From Xylaria sp. FL1777 (lineage: Eukaryota; Ascomycota; Sordariomycetes; Xylariales; Xylariaceae), in assembly GCA_022578965.1 (NCBI GenBank), contig MU400597.1, positions 62,001 through 126,000 of the forward strand: a stretch of DNA of 64,000 nucleotides. Reading direction: 5' to 3'. The translations under genes and the position numbers were made by a program. This document shows positions 36,524 to 48,943 of the stretch, piece by piece (the first letter of the stretch is position 1; every line of letters starts with the position of its first letter). Under the pieces are notes generated by a model. That model was not told where the DNA came from. It worked only from the letters and a program-made list of their open reading frames with translations, and ran no database searches.

Positions 36524-36847
36524 GCTGCTGCTGTGTTGTGTATATTTCACTTGTTCATACTGTATCCTACTGTGATACTCTGTTATTATACCCAGTTACC
36601 GTTTATTAAGTATTATACTTTCTTTATTTATAGTATAGCCATATTACTTGATAGCTTCTTTAACAGATCTGCGCGTTCGAAGTGAACCCAAATTTTCCTA
36701 GCTGATGGTGGCTTAACCTCGTATAAAGTTACTTGCGCAAAGACGCTGCTGACGACAAGGAAGCAGATGCCATACTGGCAACTAAAGTCGACTAGAAGCT
36801 TTCTGTTGACAACACTACTGCAAACCTTGCAGATAGTCTCACCACTA

Positions 36848-36996
36848 TCGCTAGCTACCAACTGGTAGGCTGGCTAGCGTTGCTAATTCGTCTATAGGTG
36901 TCTGAAAAATAACTGATCTACCGAAGGGCTGATCGGTTCGATGAGGATGATACGGGGTAGGAACAAGTCGCTAGCTACCAACTGGTAGGCTGGCTA
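36848..36996. repeat. Two identical 29-bp semi-palindromic repeats, 120 bp apart
   Basis: The same 29 bases (TCGCTAGCTACC, AACTGGTAGGCTGGCTA) occur at 36848-36876 and 36968-36996. The core TACCAACTGGTA is nearly self-complementary and the first copy has GCTAGC at both ends. Confidence 0.8.
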
Positions 36997-37083
36997 AGTG
37001 AAGTCTGAAAGTTGTTGTATTGTTAAACTAAGTCTTCAAGACGAAGTCTATCAGACCGTAACTATACTATGCTAGCTACTTTA

Positions 37084-37480
37084 CTAGCGAAGGCGTCTTG
37101 AGGAAGGCGTCTTGGAGAAGACGTCTTGGAGAAGCCTTCCCACGGAAGACTTCCATGGGAAGCCTTCCATCTGCCCCCTTCTAACAAAAACCAACGTCCT
37201 CGTTGGTGCCGTCTCGGAGCTCATGTTAACGTCTTGGTAGACGATAGTCCCCTTTGGGGAAAGATCATACAATACAACGTCACAATTCCAGAATACCATC
37301 TCACGGACAATTCCACCAGGATGTCATCTTCAAGAAGACTTCCATGATCCTCAAGAAGCCTTCCCACGGAAGACGTCAACAAGGCATCAACCACAAAATA
37401 TCATCTCAGAGAAAACATCATCCCGGAAGCCACCTTCAAGAAGACATTGACAAGAAAGTATCGCCTCGGAAGACATCGAC
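37084..37480. repeat. Degenerate array of GAAGAC/AAGCCTTCC words
   Basis: GTCTTGGAGAAG, AAGCCTTCCCACGGAAGAC and related words recur many times on both strands (for example at about 37120-37150, 37350-37376). AAGCCTTCCCACGGAAGAC is repeated almost exactly near 37133 and 37358. It looks like a decayed minisatellite or transposon-internal repeat. Confidence 0.6.
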
Positions 37481-39071
37481 GAGAACCCATCCCACATACC
37501 GGAAGACAAAAACCCACATACGCCACATCGCCAGTCCATGTGGTAGCCGTCCTGGCCTACCAATCCATGTAGTAGCCGTCTCGGAGCTCAACCAACTAGC
37601 TGGAGAGCTATCGACGATGTACCCGGGAATCCGGAACCGCATAACTACATAACCATGTGATTGGACTGAGTAAAGATCCTCCACTTATTAAGCTCGAAGG
37701 ATGATGCCGGCTCTACAGTACTAAAACACCTGGATTAGGAATCCTTCTTTTCTTTCTCTACAGGACACGGTTTTGACACAGTTCATGTTACCAGCAGCCA
37801 GGCTCAGCATCAACTTTTATTCCCACAAGGTCGCGGGATACAGGGAGACATCGGCTAATCATCACCTCAAACGTAACCGTATCACCCAACTCACCTATGG
37901 CGATACCATCAACTGATCTGATCTAGTCGGTCGGTTCTTCTCAAAGATCTAGGACCTGGGAAAGGCTGCGGGACACACGACCGCTAACGCGCCGGGGAAA
38001 GCTCGATGCATAGCGGGCTTGACGATCCCCGAGGGATCAGATCATAGGCTACAGCTCTCCGCGATCGCGCAACGACTCTGCCGATTCAGGAATGTCTCCT
38101 CAACCGGAACCTGCTCGATACAGCGCCAAGGTTACTATGAGCGCGGCCATCCTGTCTCTTCAATCGCAGTGTCTGTCCCAGTGAGCCGCTACCCCGATCC
38201 TTGGAACGTACTCATTCCCTTAGTCCTTGCTAGGCCCAGACCATCCCACCTCTATCCAAGTTCTCTCTACAGTGAATGTAATTGCTAGTTCATATCGAAT
38301 GACTACTGAGGTTACCTATCGATGAGCCGCGGCTACTCACGCCGGGGTTGCTTACCAAGCTTCAGCATATCGGGCATATATGTAATTGTTTTATCCAAGC
38401 GTCCATTTTATGCCTTAGATTTCTGAACCTTACGTCACGGATGAGAATAGGGCATGCTAACTGATGTGAGTGTAAGATTTTCTTGACTCCTCAATATATT
38501 TATGTCTTATGAATTTCCGTTCTCGTTCTGCATTCTCTATATCGACTTATATCATTATCAATTGACGCAGGTACGAGAATATGGACACATGCGGCTATAC
38601 ATAACTACATAGCTAGCTATGTCAGACGTTTTCGAAGATTCTTGCCCATACTGTCTTTTCAATTTACTCCTTATTTTATCAATCAGTTTCCTAAATATGA
38701 AGCTCAATGGGCGACCTATCTCCATGTGTTGCCACCATGAGGCGGCCATGGTTCAGGGTTCAGGTTCTACATCTTGAGCGACTACGCAAAACACTTGTAG
38801 ATCGCTAAGCTCCGCGCATCCCTCCTCAATGTCACCGCTCTCCGTTCACCCGGCACATGCACGATTTATGATATATACGGTACCGGTACCATTGCCGAAG
38901 ATTCGGTGCGGGACTGCCAGAATCTCCAACCCGGCAAATAATCTCCCGCGAGAGCCCTGCGGGGTAGGAAGTGGTGACGATGAACATACATGTAATAACA
39001 CATATGTGATGAATTAAATTCGAAAGATCAATATGTTTTTGAAAAATTAATCACTTAAAATATTGTATACC

Positions 39072-41624
<2,553 letters not shown>

Positions 41625-41931
41625 TTGATTGATCCATTGATTCTTATTTAGAGAATCATGACCTACCGAGGTAGTATAGGATGCTCTAGTAGCTGAAGGC
41701 GTTGAAGCTTGGCCCTAAGTACCTGGGTATTACAGTCTCTACCTGAAGAAGGCGTCATCAAGTTTCACAAGAACTAAACGTAAATATTAGCAAACATTTA
41801 ATGGCGGTTGGCATGCACTTAGCGGCTATCACCTATAGCGCGAGTTTCTGTTACGAAATATACAGTATCAGAACAACCAAGTCTACTGTACAGCACGGTG
41901 GCAGGATGGCGTAGTTTAGCAGAGTTTAGGT

Positions 41932-41940
41932 ATCTCGGAC
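41932..41940 (+). repeat. Target-site duplication, left copy
   Basis: ATCTCGGAC, identical to 42458-42466, flanks the MITE. Confidence 0.88.
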
Positions 41941-42457
41941 CGCCTCGGTTTTTGGGGCACGAAGAATTGATATCGGGGCACGAACCTAAACCCGTTTTGG
42001 TCTATGTCCATAGAATGTCTCCACACACCCTTGTTTCCTGTACAAAATGGGAATAGCTTTGGACACCTTGTGGACACTGATAAAAACGACGGTCAGGCTT
42101 ACTCCTCTTGCCGTAAAGGCGCAACCGGTAAACATAGCTAGGTACAAAGATTTAGCTATAAAATCTATGAAATAAAAAGTACCTACAAGCGTTGCAATAC
42201 CCAATTCAATTAGTAAGCATAAGCTACAATTATAGCAGACTTAGTACCTAAAGAACGCTATAAATTAGAATATACCTGTTGTTTTTGTGGATTACCCTGG
42301 GAAAAACTGGAACTTGCTCCGCAGCTCACCTAAACAGGCCTAGTTTTAGTGTAATTGAGATGCGGCCAGAGCAACCCACAGGATGTGGGGGGAATCGCCA
42401 TAATAGGTTTAGGTTCGTGCCCCGATATCAATTCTTCGTGCCCCAAAAACCGAGGCG
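41941..42457. mobile_element. Non-autonomous Mutator-like MITE with 52-bp perfect TIRs
   Basis: The 517-bp element starts CGCCTCGGTTTTTGGGGCAC and ends with its exact reverse complement; left TIR 41941-41992 and right TIR 42406-42457 are identical over all 52 bases. The 9-bp sequence ATCTCGGAC lies directly outside both ends (41932-41940 and 42458-42466) as a target-site duplication. Long TIRs and a 9-bp duplication fit the Mutator (MULE) superfamily. The interior (about 413 bp) has no transposase ORF, so an element elsewhere must supply it. Identical TIRs suggest recent insertion. A hAT origin (8-bp duplications, short TIRs) fits less well. Confidence 0.88.
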
Positions 42458-42466
42458 ATCTCGGAC
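42458..42466 (+). repeat. Target-site duplication, right copy
   Basis: ATCTCGGAC, identical to 41932-41940, flanks the MITE. Confidence 0.88.
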
Positions 42467-42810
42467 ACCGTGACAGGCATGTCCGTATGCAGGCAGGTAT
42501 AGTGTTCAAGCACACATACATACTGTACCTAAGCCCTTCGACCTAAATCCTGGACAATGACCATTACTTACAACTTACATTGAGGATTCTCTTCCGCGGA
42601 AATACACTCAAATGAGGACTCTCTCTTTATCCTTTTTGAGAAAATATATATCTGGGGGAGGAAGCTCCGGGGAGGAGGGACTGGAAGAGGTGAAAGTTAG
42701 AGATGTCCCGATTCTGAGGTCTGAGATCTACTGATTCTGATTCGTTACCGAGCATCATCCCCCCACATCCACCCTTTCTCCGTAAACTCCGATTTCCCGA
42801 CAAACGAGTC

Positions 42811-43692
42811 ATGGCTCCGCTCTGGCAACTGAACTTCGACATCGACCAATATCTGAATCGCATCGTACCAGCACCGCCTTGGCAAGCTATTCCATATCCT
42901 GTGTCCTATTTGCTCGGCCACAGAAAATACACCCCGGACAAGACATATGGAAACCTGCTCTTTACCGCGCGGGCGCTGCTGGGCGCCTTCGTCGGCATCT
43001 TTCTTATCCAGCTTATAAGCCACCAAATCCCCTGGGTGGCTGCAGATGGCCCGCCTATCGTAGCGAGCTTTGTATGTCATCGCAGCCTACATACCACAAT
43101 ACTTCCCGTGGCATCTCCTAACCATATGATCCTGTAGGGGGCGGCTGCCGTACTCGAGTTCTACGCTTTCGAATCGCCGTTTGCGCAGCCGCGGAACTTC
43201 GTCATCAGTCAGGTCCTAGCTACCGTTGTCGGGGTGTCGCTTTGTAAGCTATTCCAGCTGAGTTCCAATGAGGATTGGATTCGCTGGCTCGCAGGCGCCC
43301 TCGCCTGCGCCACCACAACGTCTTTGATGGGTCTCACCAAGACAGTGCACCCGCCTGCCGGGGCCACTGCGTTGATAGCCGTGATAGACGACAGGGCTGT
43401 GAAGGTTGGCTGGAAGCTGATACCACTCGCACTCCTCAGCTGCGCTATCATGCTGGCAGTGGCCCTGATTCTGAACAACATCTTCAGCAGGTTCCCTCTC
43501 TATTGGTGGACCGCAAGTGACCTTAGAGCGCCCCCAAAGGAGGAACTGAGTGAGCTGTCGCTCAACGATGAAGAGAAAGGTAAATCTGGACGTTTCGAGA
43601 TTGTTATTGGAGACACGATTATCGTGCCGGAACATATACAGTTGACGCCAGAGGAGAGACTCTTATTAGAACAGATTTCCAGTAGATTATAG
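42811..43692 (+). CDS. HPP-family integral membrane protein
   Basis: Member of the HPP family (four to five membrane helices). Plant and cyanobacterial relatives act as nitrite transporters in plastid or cell membranes; the fungal role is not established. Exon 1 is 42811-43071 and exon 2 is 43138-43692 (GTATGT donor, CCTAAC branch site, TGTAG acceptor), giving 271 aa. Membrane segments: about residues 51-73 (ARALLGAFVGIFLIQLIS), the glycine-rich re-entrant SFGAAAVLEFYAF at the splice junction, ISQVLATVVGVSLCKLF, a helix ending in KTVHPPAGATALIAV with the name-giving HPP, and LIPLALLSCAIMLAVALIL. The acidic tail ends ERLLLEQISSRL. The gene begins 345 bp after the MITE. Confidence 0.9.
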
Positions 43693-44400
43693 ACTGAGCC
43701 GCTTTTTCCAGCGTGTATAATGGTCATTAGCGGACATCCTAAATCAAGGATAGGATTATTAAGAGATCATACTATCAATGGGAGTCGGGTGGCCTACTCA
43801 AGCTTCTAAACAGTGCGATCTTTTATATTCCAGTGAGTTCTCACTTTTACATAGCCTCATCCGCGTGAAGATATGGTATTTTTATCTTGGACCTAATCTT
43901 TGAAAATGCCTCCCTCCTTCCACGTATAGCAAAGAAATATGTTTAACAACAATACTCGTTCCGAAGCGTTCAAGTGTAATGTGGATAACTCCCAAACAGT
44001 TAATCATTGAAAAAAAGGAGGGAAAAAAAAGAAATTCGAAGTATAACTACCTATTTCACAGAGGAGGAACAACGGAAGTTCTATGAAAAAGCTAGCAATC
44101 GTGCATCAGAATCCCCTGATAAACATATATCTAATTTTCGTGATGTCCAACTTACTAAGATGAAGCGATCGCAATTGATTGCTAATGGGAGTGTGGCTGT
44201 GCAGGCCCCCAACTAGACGCACAACTTACTTCTGGACCATTCGGTTAAGCTTCGTCTCGAGACAACGGTTAAAAGAGGATAATGTATTAAAGTTTTCACA
44301 TCTGATTTGTGAAACATTCTAAACAAAGAGTGAAACAAAGGCAACGGCGTCTTAATCCGGCGGGATTGATAAATTGCTGGGATCGCCCTAATAGGACTCC
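43693..44400. other. Intergenic
   Basis: About 700 bp of AT-rich DNA. A 69-codon open stretch at 44007-44216 (TTG start) looks polar and helical but has no ATG and is not called. Confidence 0.5.
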
Positions 44401-45021
44401 ATGAGATTCTCATATTCAGGCAAACCCTCATACTACGTACCGTGTTCCGCAACACTAAAGATGGGCAGACAACCGTCTAAAATGAGTACATACTCCCACG
44501 AGCCGAAAGAAGAGAGCTTGGAAGCCTTCCAGGCATGGGGAAGCGTCCGAGAACATCGTAATCAGATCGAAAAAGCAGCCAAACGACTTAAAACCGTCGA
44601 GACAAAGGCCAATGAGCAACCAGAAGCAAGCTCCGCTCAACCCCACCCCTTGAGCGCAATTGAGAAACTACCAGAGGAGGTCCTGATTTCCATTATGGAG
44701 TATCTTGATTACGAAAGCCTGTACCGCTTAAGTCAAACGACGGGTCATTTCCTAAGACTATCATTCGATATCGTCTTTGAATTAGATTCGTCTTGGAGAA
44801 CCTTCCGCCATACAGTCGATAGACTGAGCTATGGGCCTCAAGGGAGAGTTTTTGATGCGGCACGACCATCGCAGAATTCGCCGGCTGTAATATTGGACCA
44901 TGGATTGGACGTTAAACCCGAGCCTATAAAACAACCCTCTAAGGAAAGTGGTGCAATCTTCGATACTGATGACGGAGGCGAAGGAGAGACTATGCTCGAA
45001 TTTATGGCTAGGAATTCGTAG
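44401..45021 (+). CDS. F-box protein
   Basis: Probable substrate receptor of an SCF ubiquitin ligase (binds Skp1 through the F-box). A single exon encodes 206 aa. The F-box is at about residues 84-122: LSAIEKLPEEVLISIMEYLD with YESLYRLSQTTGHFLRL, showing the LPxE start and the L..L...LR spacing. Before it lies a polar stretch that may form a coiled coil (EHRNQIEKAAKRLKTVETKA). The C-terminal part is acidic and ends EFMARNS, with no WD40 or LRR repeats, so the target-binding part is not recognised. The Met at 44461 or 44482 could be the true start. Many short fungal F-box proteins look like this. Confidence 0.75.
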   Translation: MRFSYSGKPSYYVPCSATLKMGRQPSKMSTYSHEPKEESLEAFQAWGSVREHRNQIEKAAKRLKTVETKANEQPEASSAQPHPLSAIEKLPEEVLISIMEYLDYESLYRLSQTTGHFLRLSFDIVFELDSSWRTFRHTVDRLSYGPQGRVFDAARPSQNSPAVILDHGLDVKPEPIKQPSKESGAIFDTDDGGEGETMLEFMARNS

Positions 45022-45504
45022 ATGAGAGGAACGGTTGCACATTCAAGGCATACACATAAAACCAAAGTTGGGACTCATAAACAGCAGGCTGATGGCCAAA
45101 TCCTACTGGGCTGGTGTCAGCAACGTTCGGCAAGCCAGTCAGTGGAAATAAGTTTATCACATATCCCGTTTTATCTAGCACATTTAGGGTATATGCCTAG
45201 CCAAGCCGTTTCTTTTGTTTTTCTTCGAGCTCGCCAATGAGTGGCTGGTACTACCGATGGGTAGCAGTACCAAGAAACCGGCGGATTTGGAACGTACAGA
45301 AGATTCTACCATGATCAAGCAAACGAAAAGTGGCCAGTGCTCAGCCAGATTCTAGATCTTCCTTTTGTTGTTTTCCGTTTGCTCGTGTATTATCTAGTGT
45401 AACAGGAGATATAAACATTTACGAATCTCAAATATGGGTTCTCATTTAGCATCATACTCTCACGATAACTAATAAGTTCCCCATAATCCTCGGACACAGA
45501 TACT
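45022..45504. other. Intergenic
   Basis: About 480 bp between the F-box and J-domain genes on the same strand; nothing recognisable. Confidence 0.5.
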
Positions 45505-46497
45505 ATGGATTATATCAATAAGCCTCCGAAAATAGCAGACTACTATGCAGATCTGGGCGTTTGTCAGACTGCCAGCAAACAGCAGATTCGGAAGGCGTAC
45601 CGAAATCTAGTCATTATTACTCACCCCGACAAGAAGTCGGACAAGTCTACTGATGCCGCAGACTTTCGTAAAGTAAGCTATCACAATATGTCAGATCGCC
45701 CGTGGACAGACGTGAACACGAACCAGACTGATTTGACTCAACGCTTATAGGTTCAAGAAGCATGGGAGTGTCTACGAGACCCGACTAAGCGTGCCAACTA
45801 CGATGAAATATATTTTGATGTCCAAGATGCCTGGAATCTATATAGGCAGAAGCAGAACGAACGACGTACACGTGAAGAGCGGCGCGCAGCCGAAGAGCAA
45901 GCTGAGAGCGAGCGAAGGGCAGCCGAAGCAGAACAGATTCGGAAACGCGAAGAGCAGAGACAAGCCGATGAAGAGAGGGCACGCCTCGAGAAGTTACGAG
46001 AACAAAAGGTGAGACAAGCAGAAGAACGATCTCGCGACGCGGCGCGTCGAGCGTGGGAAGAGAGACAATACGCAGCGCGGAAAAGGATGTTCCAAGAGAA
46101 GGTAGCAGAGGCAGAAAGAAGATCGGAAGAAGCAGCTGCGAGAAGGCGAGCGGAGCAAGAGAAGGAAGCATCGGAGCGGCTCAAGATGGCCCAGGTGGAA
46201 GAGAAATTGAATACAGCTCGTCGCAGATGGAAGGATATGCGAGAAGCATGTGAATCCTCCTCACACAAAGCGCGACCACGCCGACCCTCTTCGACTCCAT
46301 CTACCATATGTGCTCACCCTCCATTCAGGTGGCCAAAGAAAAGGGGGCCAGCCAGCTGCACTTTCTGTGGGGTGTCCCGCAAGAAAGGGGCGTTGTGCTG
46401 CCCAGAATGCGGTGTATGTGCTTGTCCGGTGTGCATGAAGGAGTTCTGTCGATCGAGATCTGGCTACGATGTGTCAAAGCAAAGTAACGGGTCATAA
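45505..46497 (+). CDS. J-domain protein with long charged coiled coil and C-terminal Cys cluster
   Basis: Hsp70 co-chaperone of the class C DnaJ type. Exon 1 is 45505-45672 and exon 2 is 45751-46497 (GTAAGC donor, TTATAG acceptor), giving 304 aa. The J-domain covers about residues 11-75: DYYADLGV, the HPD tripeptide at His40-Pro41-Asp42 (needed to stimulate Hsp70 ATPase), and AWECLRDPTKRANYDE. From about residue 85 to 225 there is an Arg/Glu/Ala-rich helix, probably a long coiled coil. The C-terminus has a Cys-rich, likely metal-binding module: Cys 259, 262, 272, 273, 276, 279, 281, 284 and 289, in CTFCGV and CCPECGVCACPVC. No signal peptide or membrane segment. J-domain plus basic-acidic helix is common in fungi; the Cys cluster is the unusual part. 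Confidence 0.88.
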
Positions 46498-47421
46498 TAG
46501 GAATGTCTCATAAGGAATCTAGTGTGTTCAGAATACTGAAAGCTTAAGCTATCAGTATGTGTTGTTGAGAATATTGCATACAGTAGTTAGAGACTCGGGT
46601 ATAGACGCAGTCCCCTACGCTATCAGTGGTCCAATGGGGACTAACGTCAACAACAAACCAAGCCACAGATTGTCCTACGCAAGCGATACCAAGCCTAACT
46701 GTCTGTATATTACGAGGGGTAATTTGGGTAACTAGATATTTTACTCCAGCGAAGTGGTTATAACCATACTGGACTATCACAAGAAAGGAGAAATCACTAC
46801 TACTACAACTACTAGCTACACTGACAATTACCAGTGCCCAATAAATATTGATAGTACCTCTTGCGATTACTAGCAGCTAGATAGTTAGATGGTATTAGTA
46901 TAATGGCAGTGGTATAGTAGCTCATAGAGACGTTCATGACGCTTTAAGAGCATTTTCTCGCTACCATGGGTGATTAATATTTCTAACCCAAGTTTCATGT
47001 TCTACGCCAGAATCAGTCGTGCAATGCCCAATTACATGAGTTCGTTGCATATGACCGAAGGCATAGGCAGGTGTCATATGAATATGTGTTGACGCGAGAA
47101 CTTTAGAGCTTCTCGATTGGCGTCATCAGCTCATAAGACGTAGAACACATTATATAGAAAGCTTTATCTTCAAAGTTCAAATTTCTCATCGTTATTTATG
47201 ACTGATGAGGTGCAAATGGCGATGCGCTTTCTTGACTGCTGGATTCCGGTAAGCATCCGTCACCCTATTCCTGAACGCCTTCGGGGTTATGCGGGAACAG
47301 AAGCGCATACATACAGACCTGCCCGAATGATTAAATTCTGCAGGCAACCGACGGCAGTAAGTCTCATCATACCTAGTGAAGGCGCTATTGTTGAATGTGG
47401 CTGCTCTGCGCGTGGTGGTCC

Positions 47422-47708
47422 GAAAAGCCGTGTGTCCGTGGGGGAACTCCTTCAACGTTAGCTCAATACAAAAACACAAGGGTTTAACGAGGGTCGCGAC
47501 TAGGACAATACCGGGGTTCGACTAGGGTATGACCAGGGATACTGAAAAGCTAACCAAAATTTGCAGGGGAATCAGGTCACTTTTTCAAGGGATTTTTGGT
47601 AAGCCTGCTAGAGCCCCCTGCAAAAACTCTGGCTGGATTCGGCAGAAAATGGGTTGAAGTATTGAGGTAACGTGAAAAGCCGTGTGTCCTGTGTCCGTGG
47701 GGAACTCC
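47422..47708. repeat. Direct repeat ending GGGGAACTCC
   Basis: GAAAAGCCGTGTGTCC followed by GTGGGGGAACTCC at 47422-47450 recurs at 47674-47708 with a short internal duplication (TGTGTCC twice). The copies are about 250 bp apart. An 11-bp inverted copy (CGGAGTTCCCC) lies at 47856-47866. Confidence 0.75.
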
Positions 47709-47760
47709 GTAGACACGCTCTAGCCGACATCACGGACCTGAACGGAGAGGTGATGGGTGC

Positions 47761-47810
47761 ACGCCTAGTAGGGGTCTACTAATTACCTAGGAGTTAGGTT
47801 CAATTCCTAA
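47761..47810 (+). other. tRNA-like internal promoter boxes (possible SINE remnant)
   Basis: ACGCCTAGTAGG (47761-47772) resembles an A box and GGTTCAATTCC (47797-47807) an RNA polymerase III B box. TTAGG-TTCAATT-CCTAA (47794-47810) can form a perfect tRNA-type T arm with a 7-base loop. No matching acceptor stem or anticodon arm is found, so this is not an intact tRNA gene. Confidence 0.35.
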
Positions 47811-47880
47811 CAGCCAGCGCTATATGGTTATTGTTATTCGCTAGTTAGCTCATCTCGGAGTTCCCCATCATGATATTTAT

Positions 47881-47955
47881 GTTGGCAGCTACGCCGTAGC
47901 TGCTACAACCTAGCCCATATATATACATAGTATGGGCTAGGCCGTAGCTACCAAC
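47881..47955. repeat. 75-bp nested inverted repeat
   Basis: Outer arms GTTGGCAGCTACG (47881-47893) and CGTAGCTACCAAC (47943-47955) pair with one mismatch. Inner arms CCTAGCCCATA (47909-47919) and TATGGGCTAGG (47931-47941) pair perfectly around an 11-base AT-rich loop. It sits 160 bp before the scytalone dehydratase start. Confidence 0.8.
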
Positions 47956-48114
47956 GATTTATAAGAATGACTTACTGACCTCGATGAGCACTAGTATTTG
48001 AAGTTATGTGACCAATACATCCGTCACACTACGCCCACGGAGCAGTAACACCAGCGCGTCACCAAAACTCAACCCCCTGAGCCAGAATCAGACAGCACAT
48101 TCGTGTCACTCAAA

Positions 48115-48727
48115 ATGGTTACCAGCGAGAAAATCCCCAATGATATCTCATTCAATGACTATCTCGGTCTGATGACCTGTCTCGTCGAGTGGGCGGACAG
48201 CTACGATACCAAGGACTGGGAGAGGCTGCGGAAGTGCATTGCCCCAACCCTACGAGTAAGAAATTCCGCTGCCCATTCAGATGTTTCCTGGGCTGACACA
48301 TTGACCCAACCAGATCGATTACCGTTCGTTCTTAGACAAGCTCTGGGAGGCGATGCCTGCGGAGGAGTTCGTTGTGATGGTCTCGAACCCGGCCGTCCTC
48401 GGCGACCCGCTGCTGATGACGCAGCACTTCATCGGCGGCACCAGGTGGGAGAAGATCTCGGACGACGAGGTCATCGGCATCCACCAGCTGCGCGTGCCCC
48501 ATCAGCGCTACACGGACGCCTCGCGCTCCCAGGTCGCCGTCAAGGGCCACGCCCACTCCACCAACACGCACTGGTACAAGAAGATAGACGGTGTCTGGAA
48601 GTTCGCCGGCCTGAACCCCGAGATTCGGTGGTCCGAATATGACTTCGAGCGCGTCTTCGCTGGCGGCCGCGACGAGTTTGGTACCACAGATGCTACGAAG
48701 GCTGCGGGCATCCCCTCCCAAGCTTAG
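48115..48727 (+). CDS. SCD1: Scytalone dehydratase (DHN-melanin pathway)
   Basis: Dehydrates scytalone to 1,3,8-trihydroxynaphthalene and vermelone to 1,8-dihydroxynaphthalene in melanin synthesis; it works without cofactor as a cytosolic trimer. Exon 1 is 48115-48255 and exon 2 is 48314-48727 (GTAAGA donor, CCAG acceptor), giving 184 aa. The residues known to be catalytic in the rice-blast enzyme are present at identical numbers: Tyr30, Asp31, Tyr50, His85, His110, Ser129 and Asn131 (seen in WADSYDTKDW, QHFIGGTRWEK, RVPHQRY and GHAHSTNTHWY). The start is the ATG at 48115; an upstream GTG at 48103 in frame is not used. Exon 2 is distinctly GC-rich at third positions compared with neighbours. 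No other melanin gene is in the window. Confidence 0.97.
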
Positions 48728-48943
48728 AGCGAGGTTTGAGTCAGGTTCGTGAGATTCGTTGAGAAGACGGGGTGTTTAACGCTAAGCGCATGGTGTATAT
48801 TGGGTGTTTATATCGGGTCGGGTCGTCTAGAAATCAATTATATCGGCTTTAAAAATTACGTCTATATCTCTATTCAATAGACTAGCTCGTAGCTACGTCT
48901 AGTTTCAAGCGATGCGTGGTCGCCGTCCCCTAAAACCACCATA

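Larger units (their letters stand above)
36524..39071. other. Repeat-derived intergenic DNA
   Basis: About 2.5 kb without a supportable gene. It contains a duplicated 29-bp semi-palindrome, a region dense in GAAGAC/GTCTTC and AAGCCTTCC words (37080-37480), and repeated GCCGTCTCGGAGCTCA. The stretch 37980-38300 is GC-richer but has no gene signal. The end is the promoter of the vanillyl-alcohol oxidase. Confidence 0.55.
41625..42810. other. Intergenic carrying a MITE
   Basis: About 1.2 kb between the oxidase and the HPP gene, mostly filled by the Mutator-like MITE at 41941-42457. The remainder holds the oxidase 3' end and the HPP promoter. Confidence 0.7.
46498..48114. other. Intergenic with small repeats and a hairpin
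   Basis: About 1.6 kb. From 47422 to 47955 it holds direct and inverted copies of a GGGGAACTCC-containing motif, a tRNA-like promoter-box pair and a 75-bp hairpin; these are listed separately. 46500-47400 shows nothing recognisable. Confidence 0.55.

Noticed and set aside
37254..37652. 132-codon plus ORF with repeated KKPSHGR-like peptides
   Set aside because: Its repetition comes from the underlying GAAGAC/AAGCCTTCC DNA repeats, and it starts at TTG.
44007..44216. 69-codon polar ORF between HPP and F-box genes
   Set aside because: Begins at TTG, has no ATG near its start and no domain; it could be an exon, but no splice partner was found.
47745..47817. Possible tRNA gene
   Set aside because: The T arm and B box are good, but no complementary acceptor stem or anticodon arm exists.
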